Of a stretch of DNA of 64,000 bases, positions 1-7,928 are shown piece after piece; position 1 is the stretch's first letter, and each line of letters begins with the position of its first letter. The position numbers were made by a program, and so were the translations under genes. Origin of the DNA: Pseudanabaena galeata CCNP1313 (lineage in GTDB: Bacteria; Cyanobacteriota; Cyanobacteriia; Pseudanabaenales; Pseudanabaenaceae); the NCBI RefSeq assembly GCF_029910235.1, contig NZ_CP112874.1, positions 2,480,001 to 2,544,000 on the forward strand, written 5' to 3'. The notes beneath the pieces are model-generated. The model made no database searches. It saw only the letters and a list, made by a program, of their open reading frames with translations, and was not told the DNA's origin.

Positions 1-123
1 TTAGGAGGCAATCCTAGACAAGTTACTGTCGAGATTATTGAGGTTGCGCCAGAGCCGCCATCTGGCAGCATGTTTATGCCCCGTCAAACAACATCTAACG
101 ACGTTGAACTCAATCGACGCTGA
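1..123 (+). CDS. C-terminal end of an unidentified protein (partial)
   Basis: Only the last 40 codons are present: frame 1 is open from base 1 to the TGA at 121-123. The visible tail has a short beta-like stretch (QVTVEIIEVAP), a Pro/Ser-rich segment and a polar end (NDVELNRR). It looks like the flexible C-terminus of a longer protein; no family is recognisable from this fragment. Two strong hairpins follow it within 120 bp and probably end the transcript. Confidence 0.55.
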   Translation, partial: LGGNPRQVTVEIIEVAPEPPSGSMFMPRQTTSNDVELNRR

Positions 124-174
124 CATAGGCTTTCTACACTTTTCTTCTCAATATAGCTGTCGCCACCTATATCA

Positions 175-207
175 AGTGTGAGGCGGCGCGAAGCGCCGCC
201 TCACACT
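175..207. repeat. GC-core hairpin, 15-bp arms, loop gaa
   Basis: Perfect inverted repeat with core GGCGGCGC/GCGCCGCC extended outward by AGTGTGA/TCACACT. It is the first of two hairpins in the 124-304 gap and probably serves as a terminator for the upstream gene. Confidence 0.8.
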
Positions 208-234
208 CTTTGGGCTTACAAGAATGGCGACAGC

Positions 235-273
235 AATAAATGAAGGCGGCGCTTTGCGCCGCCTTCATTTATT
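235..273. repeat. GC-core hairpin, 18-bp arms, loop ttt
   Basis: Same GGCGGCGC core as the hairpin at 175, but the outer arms are AATAAATGAA/TTCATTTATT. Core conserved and flanks different yet still complementary is the hallmark of this repeat family. It lies just past the stop codon of the minus-strand LysM gene. Confidence 0.8.
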
Positions 274-304
274 TTGCAATGGTTTACTTTGCAAGCCATT
301 TATT

Positions 305-1462
305 TTATGTAAATCTTACTTGGCGGTTCGAGCGAAATGAAAATCTCTGGGGAGAAAGATTATTAGTCGCGATCGCCTGTCTGGCTAGTTCGGCACGTTC
401 ACGTGATTTAGTCATAGCGCTTGAGCCACCAAAGGTTTCGCGCAGAGTTAAATAGTTTTGAATAATCAGGGCTTCATTATCGATAGAGCCTTGAGCCACT
501 TGAGCAGGCGTTAAACGCGATCGCGCGATCGCATCGGCAACACAGGGAATCACATGGCTAGGACGATTGACATGGTGATCAAGCAGCAGCGCCACTGCAA
601 ATTCTGAGCTTAATAGTTGGGAAAGGGTAAAGCCTTGCAAAGTTTGGGTAGGCGTAAAATAAAAGCGATCAAGTCGGGAAATCGCGTGCAGTACCTGTAC
701 CGATTGCACTAGTGCATCCATCCCTGCGATCGCAAACCGCAGCGCCCAAAGTGGTTGCCGCATCAGGTTTTTATCGGCGGCATTAACTAGACGATTGCCA
801 TTGAGGGACATCCAACCCGTGATGCCATCTAGAGAAGTAACATCCAATCCAAATTGTCCAAAATAATATTGAAACTCTGACGGATAACGCCTTTTTAAAT
901 TATTGAGTAATGCAGGTAATTCGCCCTGTTGTCCTGCGCTACCTAATGTCCATTGAAATATCCCAAAACTGAGATATTGACTATCCCAAGTATTAATCGC
1001 GTCAAGGCTACCTTCATTAGCCGAAGTTACCAACATTACCTTAATTTCTGATGGACTCATTTGCACCTGTTGCAGCAACCCTGAGCCATAGGCGATAAAA
1101 TCGCGCAGCTTAAAAATCCCTAAGCGATATAGCCCCAGATCCCTAGTTTTGGCAAATGGTTCTTGTTGTCCTGTATTTAGCAGCTTAGCAATCACATCAC
1201 TGCCAACGGTGGTAAAAGAAATTGCAATTTTATTGGGGGGATAAACTCCCTGCAATGTGTTCCTGACCATCGCAACTTCAGGATTTTGGGCGATAGGTGG
1301 TCTTGCGACTATAGGAATGAGCAATCTTTGACCAATTTGTAGGCTTGCAGGGTTAGTAATTTTATTAATGCGGGCAATCTCGCGCCAATCACCATTAGCA
1401 CCCAAAAAGCGTCTCGCGATCGCTGATAGTGTATCTCCAGCTCTAACAATATATTCCTGCAT
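305..1462 (-). CDS. LysM-domain protein with lysozyme-like C-terminal region
   Basis: A 385-residue protein that opens with a LysM domain (residues about 3-48; YIVRAGDTLSAIARRFLG, then a second helix and IGQRLLIPI), a module that binds N-acetylglucosamine in peptidoglycan or chitin. A linker leads to a ~250-residue domain with ANEGSLDAIN and YLSFGIFQWTLG. These look like an active-site Glu and surrounding motif of a lysozyme/chitosanase-like fold, which is an inference. No signal peptide is visible. An in-frame ATG nine codons upstream would overlap the next gene; the start at 1462 gives an 8-bp gap and a protein beginning directly with the LysM domain. Probably co-transcribed with the SDR gene upstream. 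Confidence 0.8.
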   Translation of the reverse strand: MQEYIVRAGDTLSAIARRFLGANGDWREIARINKITNPASLQIGQRLLIPIVARPPIAQNPEVAMVRNTLQGVYPPNKIAISFTTVGSDVIAKLLNTGQQEPFAKTRDLGLYRLGIFKLRDFIAYGSGLLQQVQMSPSEIKVMLVTSANEGSLDAINTWDSQYLSFGIFQWTLGSAGQQGELPALLNNLKRRYPSEFQYYFGQFGLDVTSLDGITGWMSLNGNRLVNAADKNLMRQPLWALRFAIAGMDALVQSVQVLHAISRLDRFYFTPTQTLQGFTLSQLLSSEFAVALLLDHHVNRPSHVIPCVADAIARSRLTPAQVAQGSIDNEALIIQNYLTLRETFGGSSAMTKSRERAELARQAIATNNLSPQRFSFRSNRQVRFT

Positions 1463-1469
1463 AGCTGTC

Positions 1470-2144
1470 TCACAAATCGAACGTTTCAAACTCTACAGGT
1501 TTAAACAGCATATTCCGATCAATTGCTGAAAAAACTTTATTATTTGCTCTGTCAGAAGTTATGGAACCACAAACTAACTTGGCGACATCAGCTCGATGGA
1601 TAATTCCCGCAACCGTAGGATCTTCCGTCAGCACAGCGTTACCTGTCGCAACTTCGGACTTCAATCCTCCTGGGCGAATAATTGTGTAGGTTAAGCCACT
1701 AGCAACTAGATGCTGTTCAGCTTTTTCTTTTTCTTTGAGAATTGGCCCCAATGTTAGCAACACCTGCGGTGCAAGGGCGACAATACTATTCCCTGCGCCA
1801 ATGGATGAAACAAGGATAAATCGCTGTACCCCAAATTTGACCGCCGCATCAATTAAATTTTTATTACCTTCACAGTCGGCACGTTCACCGCGATCGCTGG
1901 GCAAACCACCCATCGTCGTAATTACTACATCGATTGCACGACCATGTAGAGCCGATTCGATGTCAGCAGAATTTAAGCCATCACCAAGTACAACCTTTGC
2001 GCCTAGAGCTTCTAGCTCAACTGCATAGGTAGGGTTGCGAAGCAATACGGTGAGATTTACAGATGGCGGCTCATTTTCTAGTAACAGCTTGGCAATTTCG
2101 CGCCCAACCCCACGACTAGAACCAGCTAAAAAAATATTTTGCAT
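1470..2144 (-). CDS. NAD(P)-binding atypical short-chain dehydrogenase (NmrA/YwnB-like)
   Basis: A 224-residue Rossmann protein. The N-terminal dinucleotide loop GSSRGVGREIA (residues 8-18) follows strand one, and VVITTMGG and FILVSSIGAG mark strands four and five. A YxxxK catalytic pair is not obvious, which fits atypical SDRs that sense or bind NAD(P)H. Family members act as oxidoreductases, epimerase-like enzymes or redox sensors; the substrate cannot be read here. It is followed 8 bp later by the LysM gene on the same strand. The ATG at 2144 is preceded by AT-rich DNA and a 14-bp hairpin at 2187-2217. Confidence 0.82.
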   Translation of the reverse strand: MQNIFLAGSSRGVGREIAKLLLENEPPSVNLTVLLRNPTYAVELEALGAKVVLGDGLNSADIESALHGRAIDVVITTMGGLPSDRGERADCEGNKNLIDAAVKFGVQRFILVSSIGAGNSIVALAPQVLLTLGPILKEKEKAEQHLVASGLTYTIIRPGGLKSEVATGNAVLTEDPTVAGIIHRADVAKLVCGSITSDRANNKVFSAIDRNMLFKPVEFETFDL

Positions 2145-2186
2145 AAATGTATTTTTATCAAAGTATTTTTATCAAAGTATTTTTTA

Positions 2187-2217
2187 TCAAAAAGCTTTGC
2201 TAAGCAAAGCTTTTTGA
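2187..2217. terminator. Hairpin, 14-bp arms, between map and the SDR gene
   Basis: Arms TCAAAAAGCTTTGC / GCAAAGCTTTTTGA around loop taa. On the minus strand it lies directly after the map stop codon and ends in a T-rich stretch, so it likely terminates map. Confidence 0.7.
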
Positions 2218-2232
2218 CCTTGATTAACTTGA

Positions 2233-3078
2233 TTAAACTTTAGAGCGATCGGTAAAAATTTCATAACCAGTTTCAGTCACTAAAACTGTATGTTCAAACT
2301 GTGCTGAAAGCTGATTGTCTACAGTTACTGCTGTCCACTTATCCGCCAAAATCCTGACGCGCTTTGAACCAGCATTCAAAATTGGCTCGATCGCTAAAGT
2401 CATTCCTGGACGAAAGCGTACATTTGGTAACTGATGCGTCCGAAAGTTAAATACCGAGGGTTCCTCATGTAGATTCCGCCCCACCCCATGACCTGTAAAA
2501 TCTTCAACAATCGCAAAACCATTAGCCTTAACGTGATCCTCGATCGCCCCAGCCAAATCGAGCATACAATTACCTGGCTTCACTTGCTCAATCCCCTTAA
2601 ATAGGGCTTCTTCAGCCACACGCATTAACTTAGCAGCTTTCTCGCTAACATGGCCAACTGCTACGGTAATACAAGAATCCCCATGAAACCCATTTTTAAA
2701 TGCGCCAGTATCAACCTTAACTAGATCGCCGAGCTTAATCACTTTTCTTGCATTGGGTATGCCATGCACAACTTCATTATTAATGCTAGTGCAAAGACTT
2801 GCAGGAAACCCACAATATCCCTTAAAACTAGGAACAGCACCCATTTCCCGAATTCGTTTCTCAGCATGGGCATCTAGATCCATGGTTGTCATCCCTGGGG
2901 CAATGATCTCCGAAATTTCTTTGAGTACCGTTGCCACAATGCGAGATGATTCACGCATATAGTCCAACTCACGTTGAGACTTAATTTCAATACCTTTGGT
3001 TTGTTTAGGAGTTGATTGCTTAGCAGGTTTTTTGCTTTCTGCGCTCGGTTTAGATCGCAGGGCACTGAGAATATTCAT
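2233..3078 (-). CDS. map: Type I methionine aminopeptidase
   Basis: Removes the initiator Met from nascent proteins in the cytosol. The 281 residues contain all five metal ligands of M24A enzymes: D123 (KVDTGAF), D134 (HGDS), H197 (GHGVG), E231 (AIEPIL) and E262 (QFEHTV), plus the substrate-contact His105 (EVVHGIP). The first ~33 residues form a Lys/Ser/Pro-rich extension ahead of the catalytic core (from [14 protein letters not shown]), as in longer cyanobacterial and plastid type I enzymes. The gene is monocistronic, with a hairpin at each end. Confidence 0.95.
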   Translation of the reverse strand: MNILSALRSKPSAESKKPAKQSTPKQTKGIEIKSQRELDYMRESSRIVATVLKEISEIIAPGMTTMDLDAHAEKRIREMGAVPSFKGYCGFPASLCTSINNEVVHGIPNARKVIKLGDLVKVDTGAFKNGFHGDSCITVAVGHVSEKAAKLMRVAEEALFKGIEQVKPGNCMLDLAGAIEDHVKANGFAIVEDFTGHGVGRNLHEEPSVFNFRTHQLPNVRFRPGMTLAIEPILNAGSKRVRILADKWTAVTVDNQLSAQFEHTVLVTETGYEIFTDRSKV

Positions 3079-3205
3079 TAATTATTTGAGGATAGTATTT
3101 ACAAGGGCTAATATATTTTTAGCCTATTAAGTAACAGGATTGGTTATTTTTAGGTCAAATAGCAGAATTTGAATAAGTAACTCGACATAATTAAAAAAAC
3201 AAAAC

Positions 3206-3246
3206 CAAAAACTGCACCGCCCGCAGCGCGGGCGGTGCAGTTTTTG
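3206..3246. repeat. GC-rich hairpin, 19-bp arms, loop agc
   Basis: Perfect arms CAAAAACTGCACCGCCCGC and its complement. It lies in the divergent gap between map (minus) and pilT (plus), so it is not a terminator for either gene; it belongs to the dispersed hairpin family. Confidence 0.75.
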
Positions 3247-3335
3247 AGGTTTTATATTTAATCAGATATAGTTACTTAGCAAAAAGCTCCTCATCAAACC
3301 TGATCTCCAACTACAGCACTTTTCGAGGTTCAACT

Positions 3336-4772
3336 ATGACGCAATCTGGGATACCTCCCGTACCACCACCTTCCTCTGGTGGTGGTGTGCCACAGCCACG
3401 TACAAACCCCGCCGCAACCGCCCAGCAGCGTGTCGCACCTCCCACCAATCCTCAAGCACCTCCTAACCCTCAAGCGCAGGCTGCGCAGCAAGCCCGTGTG
3501 GGACTAACTCCCGCCCAACAGCAACAAGCAATGGCCGCACAACAAGCCCGTGCTGCTGCTGCTGCTCGCCAAGCTCAGATGTCAATTCCCACAGACACTC
3601 AAGTTACGAGTGTGCCACCACCACCAAATCCCCGTCCGCCAATTCGTCCAGGTCCACCGCCAAACTTACCAGGACTAGGTGTACCCGCGATTTTGCAGCG
3701 TAGTACAGGGCAACCCACCCTTGCCCAGATCGTCAAAGATGCCCATGAACAAGGGTGTTCTGATATCCATGCTGGTGTGAATGAACCAGTCCGTTTTCGG
3801 AGTCGCGGCTTAATGGTGACACAGGAACAGTATCCAGTCCCAGACAAGCAGACCTTTGACACTTGGTTGACGGAAATTATGGATGACAAGCAAATCCAGC
3901 AATTTCGGGACACCCTAGAGTTTGACGGAGCCACTCAGTACGAATTTGCCCGTTGTCGGATCAATGTTTTTGATTCGTTACGTGGCTCAGCGATGGTGTT
4001 GCGACTGATTCCCCTCAAGATTTTGTCGATTGACCAGCTTGGTTTGCCAGAGGTATTCCGTGAGCTTTGCTATACGCACAAAGGTTTGATTCTGGTAACT
4101 GGCCCTACGGGTTCAGGTAAATCAACTACCTTGGCGGCGATGGTGGACTTCATCAATACGGAAATGCAGAAGCATTTAATTTCCATTGAAGATCCGATTG
4201 AATTTGTGCATCAAAGTAAAAAAGCGCTGATTAAACAACGGGAAGTTGGTATCCATACCCTCAAGTTTGACAATGCTCTGAAAGCTGCTTTGCGCGAAGA
4301 TCCCGACATCATTCTGATTGGGGAAATGCGTGACAAAGAAACCGTGAACACAGCGCTAAAGGCTGCTCAAACAGGACACTTAGTATTTGGAACATTACAC
4401 ACCAATAGTGCTGTGAAAACGATTGAGCGGATTCTCAACCTTTATGAACCTGAACAGCAAGGTCCGATGCGGATTCAAGTCTCAGAATCTTTGGTGGGAG
4501 TTATTGCTCAATCATTGGTGCGTACTACCGATGGGAAGCGAGCCGCAGTTCATGAAATCATGATCAATACTGATGCGGTGCGTGACTACATCAAGCGAGG
4601 TGAAGTGGATGAAATTGAGGCGCTAATTCCTAAATGTACCTATGAAGGAATGGTCAATATGAACCAGTCACTCTATAAGCTCTACGAAGATGGTCGGATT
4701 ACCGAAGAAACTGCCGTAGAGAACTCTCCGAAGCCCAATGAAATGGCACAAATGCTACGCGGTCGCATGTAA
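3336..4772 (+). CDS. pilT: Type IV pilus retraction ATPase PilT, with Pro/Gln/Ala-rich N-terminal extension
   Basis: Hexameric motor that depolymerises type IV pili at the inner membrane, driving twitching motility and DNA uptake. Residues 125-478 are a complete PilT: Walker A GPTGSGKS (256-263), an Asp-box region (EDPIEF, 285-290), Walker B DIILIGEMRD (324-333), a His-box (GHLVFGTLHTNSA) and a C-terminal VRDYIKRGEVDEIEALI segment related to the AIRNLIRE retraction motif. Residues 1-115 are low-complexity Pro/Gln/Ala, making it 478 residues against about 350-370 for typical PilT. GAGG seven bases before the ATG supports the start. The stop codon overlaps the first arm of the hairpin at 4771. 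Confidence 0.95.
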   Translation: MTQSGIPPVPPPSSGGGVPQPRTNPAATAQQRVAPPTNPQAPPNPQAQAAQQARVGLTPAQQQQAMAAQQARAAAAARQAQMSIPTDTQVTSVPPPPNPRPPIRPGPPPNLPGLGVPAILQRSTGQPTLAQIVKDAHEQGCSDIHAGVNEPVRFRSRGLMVTQEQYPVPDKQTFDTWLTEIMDDKQIQQFRDTLEFDGATQYEFARCRINVFDSLRGSAMVLRLIPLKILSIDQLGLPEVFRELCYTHKGLILVTGPTGSGKSTTLAAMVDFINTEMQKHLISIEDPIEFVHQSKKALIKQREVGIHTLKFDNALKAALREDPDIILIGEMRDKETVNTALKAAQTGHLVFGTLHTNSAVKTIERILNLYEPEQQGPMRIQVSESLVGVIAQSLVRTTDGKRAAVHEIMINTDAVRDYIKRGEVDEIEALIPKCTYEGMVNMNQSLYKLYEDGRITEETAVENSPKPNEMAQMLRGRM

Positions 4773-4803
4773 TAGTAAATGCCCCTAAGGGGCATTTACT
4801 ATT
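4771..4803. terminator. Bidirectional terminator hairpin, 15-bp arms, loop taa
   Basis: Arms AATAGTAAATGCCCC / GGGGCATTTACTATT. It begins inside the pilT stop codon and ends 8 bp before the stop of the convergent methylase-like gene. Confidence 0.8.
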
Positions 4804-4811
4804 TGTATTTA

Positions 4812-6491
4812 CTATTTTAGGATGATTACTTCGCCCCGATCGCTTGCAGCTTTAAACTCTTCACCAAAATTACAATGGGCTAGCTCACCGAGTTGAATAT
4901 TGTGCTCAAAGTCTGGTAATGATGCATTGATTTCGAGCGATCGCAGACAGAGTGAGAGACGAGTTATTTCAATGGACTCTTCAACAACATCACAACCAAA
5001 AAGATTGTGTTGCAAGATATGCGTTATTACTTCTGTTGGTGTTTGGTGTGCGATCGCTTCTACATTATCTGAATTGACTGAAAACTTAGTTAATAGATAA
5101 TGAATGCGCTCATGTTCAGAAAGCAAAAATTCTAGAGCCGTTGCGAGAAATACACCTGCACCACATTTAGGATGGACAATTTTAATTTTTAATAAACGTT
5201 CTTGATATTCTTGGCAGTAAGCCAAAGTGTCTTGCGTAAATTGTTGATCTTCATGGTGATGATTCTTGGCGATTGAAAGATGCTGCTGCAAGGTGCGAAT
5301 TACTGATTCACTATGTAAAATTGCTTTGCAAGGTAATTTAGGTGTGCGACGTTTACTGAGATTACTTAAATCTTTACGATACTGGGATAGCTCTTTAATT
5401 GATTCATCAAACAGACAAGTCATAATGTGGCGCGTGATATCTTCGTTAAAGTCAAAGCGGGCAATTTCTTTAATCTGACGACATAGCTCATCACCCACAA
5501 ACAGAGCTTGATCTAAAATGCGATCGCTCACAAATAGACTAAATGGATAAGCGTTAATGGGGATGTGATAATTCGCATTACCATTTTGAACCCAATTAAA
5601 TATGGCTTTATAGTTTTCCCAAATTGGTTGCACAATGTAAGGGTTTTTAAACTCGTAAGCATCCTTAATTAAATTTTCAGGTAATAGCTGTCGATCTTCA
5701 CAATAAGCGACAAACAAGATTCGATTCAAAAGCTTTTGGGCTTGATAAATGGCGATCGCGATCGCATCTTCGGGTTTGATCTGGAGAGGATTTTCGGCAT
5801 CTTCAACGGGATGGGCTAAGAGTTGCAACCGATAGCGGAAATCTTTAATCAGTTGACTACGAATTTTGTAATAGTGACTGTAGAAATTTTTGAGAACTTC
5901 AGACTCTAGTTGATGCGATTCTTCTAGTAAATGGGTGGTACGCGATCGCTCTTCACTATTGGCAATTCCCCTCAGCAGAGTCCGCCTCGACAATAAAAAA
6001 TAAAAGGATTTGAGTTGTTCTAGATCTGCCAAAGATTCCCAAGCAAATCTCTGGCAAAACAAACTTGATACATCGCGATGATAAAGACATATTTCTCGAT
6101 AATCCAAGACGATTAGCCATTCAGTTGCTTCATGCTCTGGATCGGGCTTAACGATCGCCCCTTCTTCGGCAGCATTAACTCGGATTTCGGCAATTACATT
6201 GACTGAGGTTTCCGTAAAAAAACCGAGGGCAGGATGGGGATGTAGTTCTAATTCCCATGTGCCTCCATTGTTTTCAAAAGGAGACTTATATCCCAAAATA
6301 TCAACAAAAATATCATGGAGAAACTGCGCCTCGGCAAGCAGATTGGACGGTTCTCCATCCTTGGCAAAACATAGCCATTTTTGGATTATTTGAAAGCGAT
6401 CGCCCAAATCTCTTGGAAAGCCAAAGGAACTAATCCGCTTGGCAAGTGGCTTAGGATGAAATAGAGAATAGTAAGGCGATCGCTGATTCAT
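4812..6491 (-). CDS. Degenerate type IIG/Eco57I-like methylase fragment, probably catalytically dead
   Basis: A 559-residue protein with the layout of the N-terminal part of type IIG (Eco57I-like) restriction-modification enzymes: a helical N-terminal region, the connector with ILFVAYCEDRQLLPE (259-273), then the start of the methylase domain. The SAM-binding motif I, normally DPACGSG, reads HPKCGAG (440-446). The NLFGCDVVEESIEITRLSL segment (496-514) matches the next conserved block. The protein stops at 559, just where the NPPY catalytic motif would come, so motif IV, the later motifs and the target-recognition domain are absent. Its ATG overlaps the DUF3007 stop (ATGA), coupling it to the ndhL operon. 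Either decay or reuse of the fold is possible. The reading frame is intact, which argues against very recent loss. Confidence 0.75.
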   Translation of the reverse strand: MNQRSPYYSLFHPKPLAKRISSFGFPRDLGDRFQIIQKWLCFAKDGEPSNLLAEAQFLHDIFVDILGYKSPFENNGGTWELELHPHPALGFFTETSVNVIAEIRVNAAEEGAIVKPDPEHEATEWLIVLDYREICLYHRDVSSLFCQRFAWESLADLEQLKSFYFLLSRRTLLRGIANSEERSRTTHLLEESHQLESEVLKNFYSHYYKIRSQLIKDFRYRLQLLAHPVEDAENPLQIKPEDAIAIAIYQAQKLLNRILFVAYCEDRQLLPENLIKDAYEFKNPYIVQPIWENYKAIFNWVQNGNANYHIPINAYPFSLFVSDRILDQALFVGDELCRQIKEIARFDFNEDITRHIMTCLFDESIKELSQYRKDLSNLSKRRTPKLPCKAILHSESVIRTLQQHLSIAKNHHHEDQQFTQDTLAYCQEYQERLLKIKIVHPKCGAGVFLATALEFLLSEHERIHYLLTKFSVNSDNVEAIAHQTPTEVITHILQHNLFGCDVVEESIEITRLSLCLRSLEINASLPDFEHNIQLGELAHCNFGEEFKAASDRGEVIILK

Positions 6492-6817
6492 TCATCTTTG
6501 ACGGCATTTTGAGCTAATAAATTTTCGGCAGCTACTTCTGCTAGTAAAGTTTCTCGCTCTTCAGGAGACATTTCCTCTAACTTCTTGGTGAGCACTGCTT
6601 TTTTGTACTCATCTAGCTGCTGATTGTAAGTCATCGTCTTTGTGACAGCCCGAAACACATAGGTGGAGATCCAAGCGATTAATACACCTACTAAAACCAC
6701 TTGACTCCAAACACCCGCATTAGTCGCATCCAATCCAGAGGAGCGAAACAGCCAAAAGGCAACTCCACCAAATCCAAAAAAAGCAAGGGTAATTGCTAGG
6801 GCATCAATGCGGCGCAT
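6488..6817 (-). CDS. DUF3007 family membrane protein
   Basis: A 109-residue cyanobacterial/plastid-lineage protein. Two predicted membrane segments (residues about 6-25 and 37-55) are followed by a charged, probably helical cytosolic tail (YNQQLDEYKKAVLTKKLEEM onward). The start MRRIDALAITLAFFGFGG is typical of DUF3007 as I recall it. Its function is not established. Placement 62 bp downstream of ndhL suggests a thylakoid role linked to the NDH-1 complex (inference). The gene overlaps the downstream methylase-like gene by 4 bp. A small hairpin at 6844-6872 lies between it and ndhL. Confidence 0.82.
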   Translation of the reverse strand: MRRIDALAITLAFFGFGGVAFWLFRSSGLDATNAGVWSQVVLVGVLIAWISTYVFRAVTKTMTYNQQLDEYKKAVLTKKLEEMSPEERETLLAEVAAENLLAQNAVKDE

Positions 6818-6843
6818 ATTTTTAATCTCTGAAATATTTTTCG

Positions 6844-6872
6844 TTAAACTGAGCAGGAAGCGCTCAGTTTAA
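6844..6872. repeat. Short hairpin between ndhL and DUF3007 genes
   Basis: Arms TTAAACTGAGC / GCTCAGTTTAA with a seven-base loop. It sits inside an operon and may attenuate or stabilise the mRNA between ndhL and the genes below it. Confidence 0.55.
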
Positions 6873-6879
6873 TTCAGGC

Positions 6880-7110
6880 TCAAATTTGCCGTGCTGTGGG
6901 TCGAAAGTTAAAGAAGGGAGAAAGTAGTAACAGTCCTGGAAAGAAGAAAAAGGCAAGAAAGCATAGAAATACTCTTTCTACAGATCCTGTTTTGTACCAA
7001 CGCGCCTTGAAATAAAACAACACGATTAAGGGGATCACCAGTAAATATGTACCTGCGATCGCGGCATAGACAATTGCAGCCAATATGGGGGCAGAAAGAA
7101 GCAAAGACAT
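6880..7110 (-). CDS. ndhL: NAD(P)H-quinone oxidoreductase subunit L (NdhL)
   Basis: A small (76-residue) membrane subunit of cyanobacterial NDH-1, which takes electrons to plastoquinone in cyclic flow and respiration and powers inorganic-carbon uptake (its loss gives the ictA phenotype). Seen: two hydrophobic segments (about 9-33 and 47-64) separated by FKARWYKTGSVERVF, and the C-terminal motif FFFFPGLLLLSPFFNFRP, which is highly characteristic of NdhL. First gene of the minus-strand operon with DUF3007 and the methylase remnant. Confidence 0.93.
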   Translation of the reverse strand: MSLLLSAPILAAIVYAAIAGTYLLVIPLIVLFYFKARWYKTGSVERVFLCFLAFFFFPGLLLLSPFFNFRPTARQI

Positions 7111-7187
7111 ATTTCTAGCTAGATAAAATTGTGTGGATGTATCTATCTAGCAATTGTAACAGGATAGTAATCGACAAATCGAATATG

Positions 7188-7242
7188 AAACTGATTTTGG
7201 TGTTTCCCTCGCCTTTGGCACGGGAAACACCAAAATCAGTTT
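7188..7242. repeat. Composite repeat, hairpin A (GTGTTTCC type)
   Basis: 21-bp perfect arms AAACTGATTTTGGTGTTTCCC and complement, with an inner GCC/GGC pairing. It is immediately followed by hairpin B at 7240. The same two-hairpin composite recurs at 35244-35324 and 48537-48633. Confidence 0.8.
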
Positions 7243-7276
7243 TTTGAAAGCCCGCCGTAGGTGGGCTTTCAAAAAA
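7240..7276. repeat. Composite repeat, hairpin B (GAAAGCCCGCC type)
   Basis: Arms TTTTTTGAAAGCCCGCC / GGTGGGCTTTCAAAAAA, 17 bp with one G-T wobble, loop gta. It is the partner of hairpin A at 7188, in the divergent gap between ndhL and rpsJ. Confidence 0.75.
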
Positions 7277-7384
7277 ACAATCTTTAAATAATGCGAATCG
7301 CCGATCAAATTATTTGATTTTAGGTTGGTGCGGTGGTAATATAAGAAACGCTGAAAATTTTACCCGAATAAATCCCTAAGAACT

Positions 7385-7699
7385 GTGGCACCTCAACAAC
7401 AAAAGATTCGGATTCGTCTCAAAGCTTTCGATCATCGCCTGCTAGATTCATCCTGCGAAAAAATCGTCGAAACTGCTAATCGTACAAACGCTGCGGCTGT
7501 TGGTCCTATTCCTCTGCCAACCCGTCGTCGTATCTATTGCGTTCTCAGATCTCCTCACGTAGACAAAGACTCCCGTGAGCATTTTGAAACCCGTACCCAT
7601 AGTCGGATTATTGATATTTACCAACCATCGGCAAAAACTATTGATGCATTGATGAAGCTTGATTTAGCGGCTGGTGTGGACATCGAAGTTAAGCTCTAG
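7385..7699 (+). CDS. rpsJ: 30S ribosomal protein S10
   Basis: 104-residue S10, a 30S head protein that also joins NusB in antitermination complexes. Diagnostic stretches: [37 protein letters not shown] and a [12 protein letters not shown] block with the conserved [10 protein letters not shown]. It begins with GTG at 7385. It is alone here; the usual fus-tuf neighbours are not present within the window. A strong rho-independent terminator follows at 7738-7817. Confidence 0.97.
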   Translation: MAPQQQKIRIRLKAFDHRLLDSSCEKIVETANRTNAAAVGPIPLPTRRRIYCVLRSPHVDKDSREHFETRTHSRIIDIYQPSAKTIDALMKLDLAAGVDIEVKL

Positions 7700-7737
7700 A
7701 GTTCAACTTTCAAGTTCAACACAAGCAAAATTTCAGG

Positions 7738-7817
7738 AAAGCCCAGACTTATGAAAGTGGCTAATTGGTGACGAAAGTGTTACTGAGTTTAATGCTTTCA
7801 TAACTCTGGGCTTTTTA
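7738..7817 (+). terminator. Rho-independent terminator of rpsJ
   Basis: Outer arms AAAGCCCAGA-CTTATGAAAG pair with CTTTCATAACTCTGGGCTTT across a ~37-base loop and end in a T run, 38 bp after the rpsJ stop. Confidence 0.8.
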
Positions 7818-7825
7818 ATTTTGTA

Positions 7826-7854
7826 GGGAATGGGGCGCTTCGCGCCCCATTCCC
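7826..7854. repeat. Hairpin, 13-bp arms, loop ttc
   Basis: Arms GGGAATGGGGCGC / GCGCCCCATTCCC. It follows directly behind the rpsJ terminator and ahead of the MBL gene. Confidence 0.75.
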
Positions 7855-7928
7855 TTTTTAGATTTTGGATTTGGTTTACACTAGTTTGGAAGCTGCTAAG
7901 CTTCAAAATCTAGCTCTAAGGAATGAAG

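Noticed and set aside
175-273. Hairpins read as riboswitches
   Set aside because: Simple perfect stems with three-base loops and no multi-helix ligand-binding architecture.
240-455. Plus-strand 71-codon frame
   Set aside because: Begins in a hairpin repeat and runs antisense into the LysM gene.
4812-6491. Active restriction-modification gene
   Set aside because: SAM motif altered and no NPPY motif or recognition domain.
7923-7928. ATG at 7923 as the MBL gene start
   Set aside because: The AAGGA directly touches it; spacing suits the ATG at 7929.
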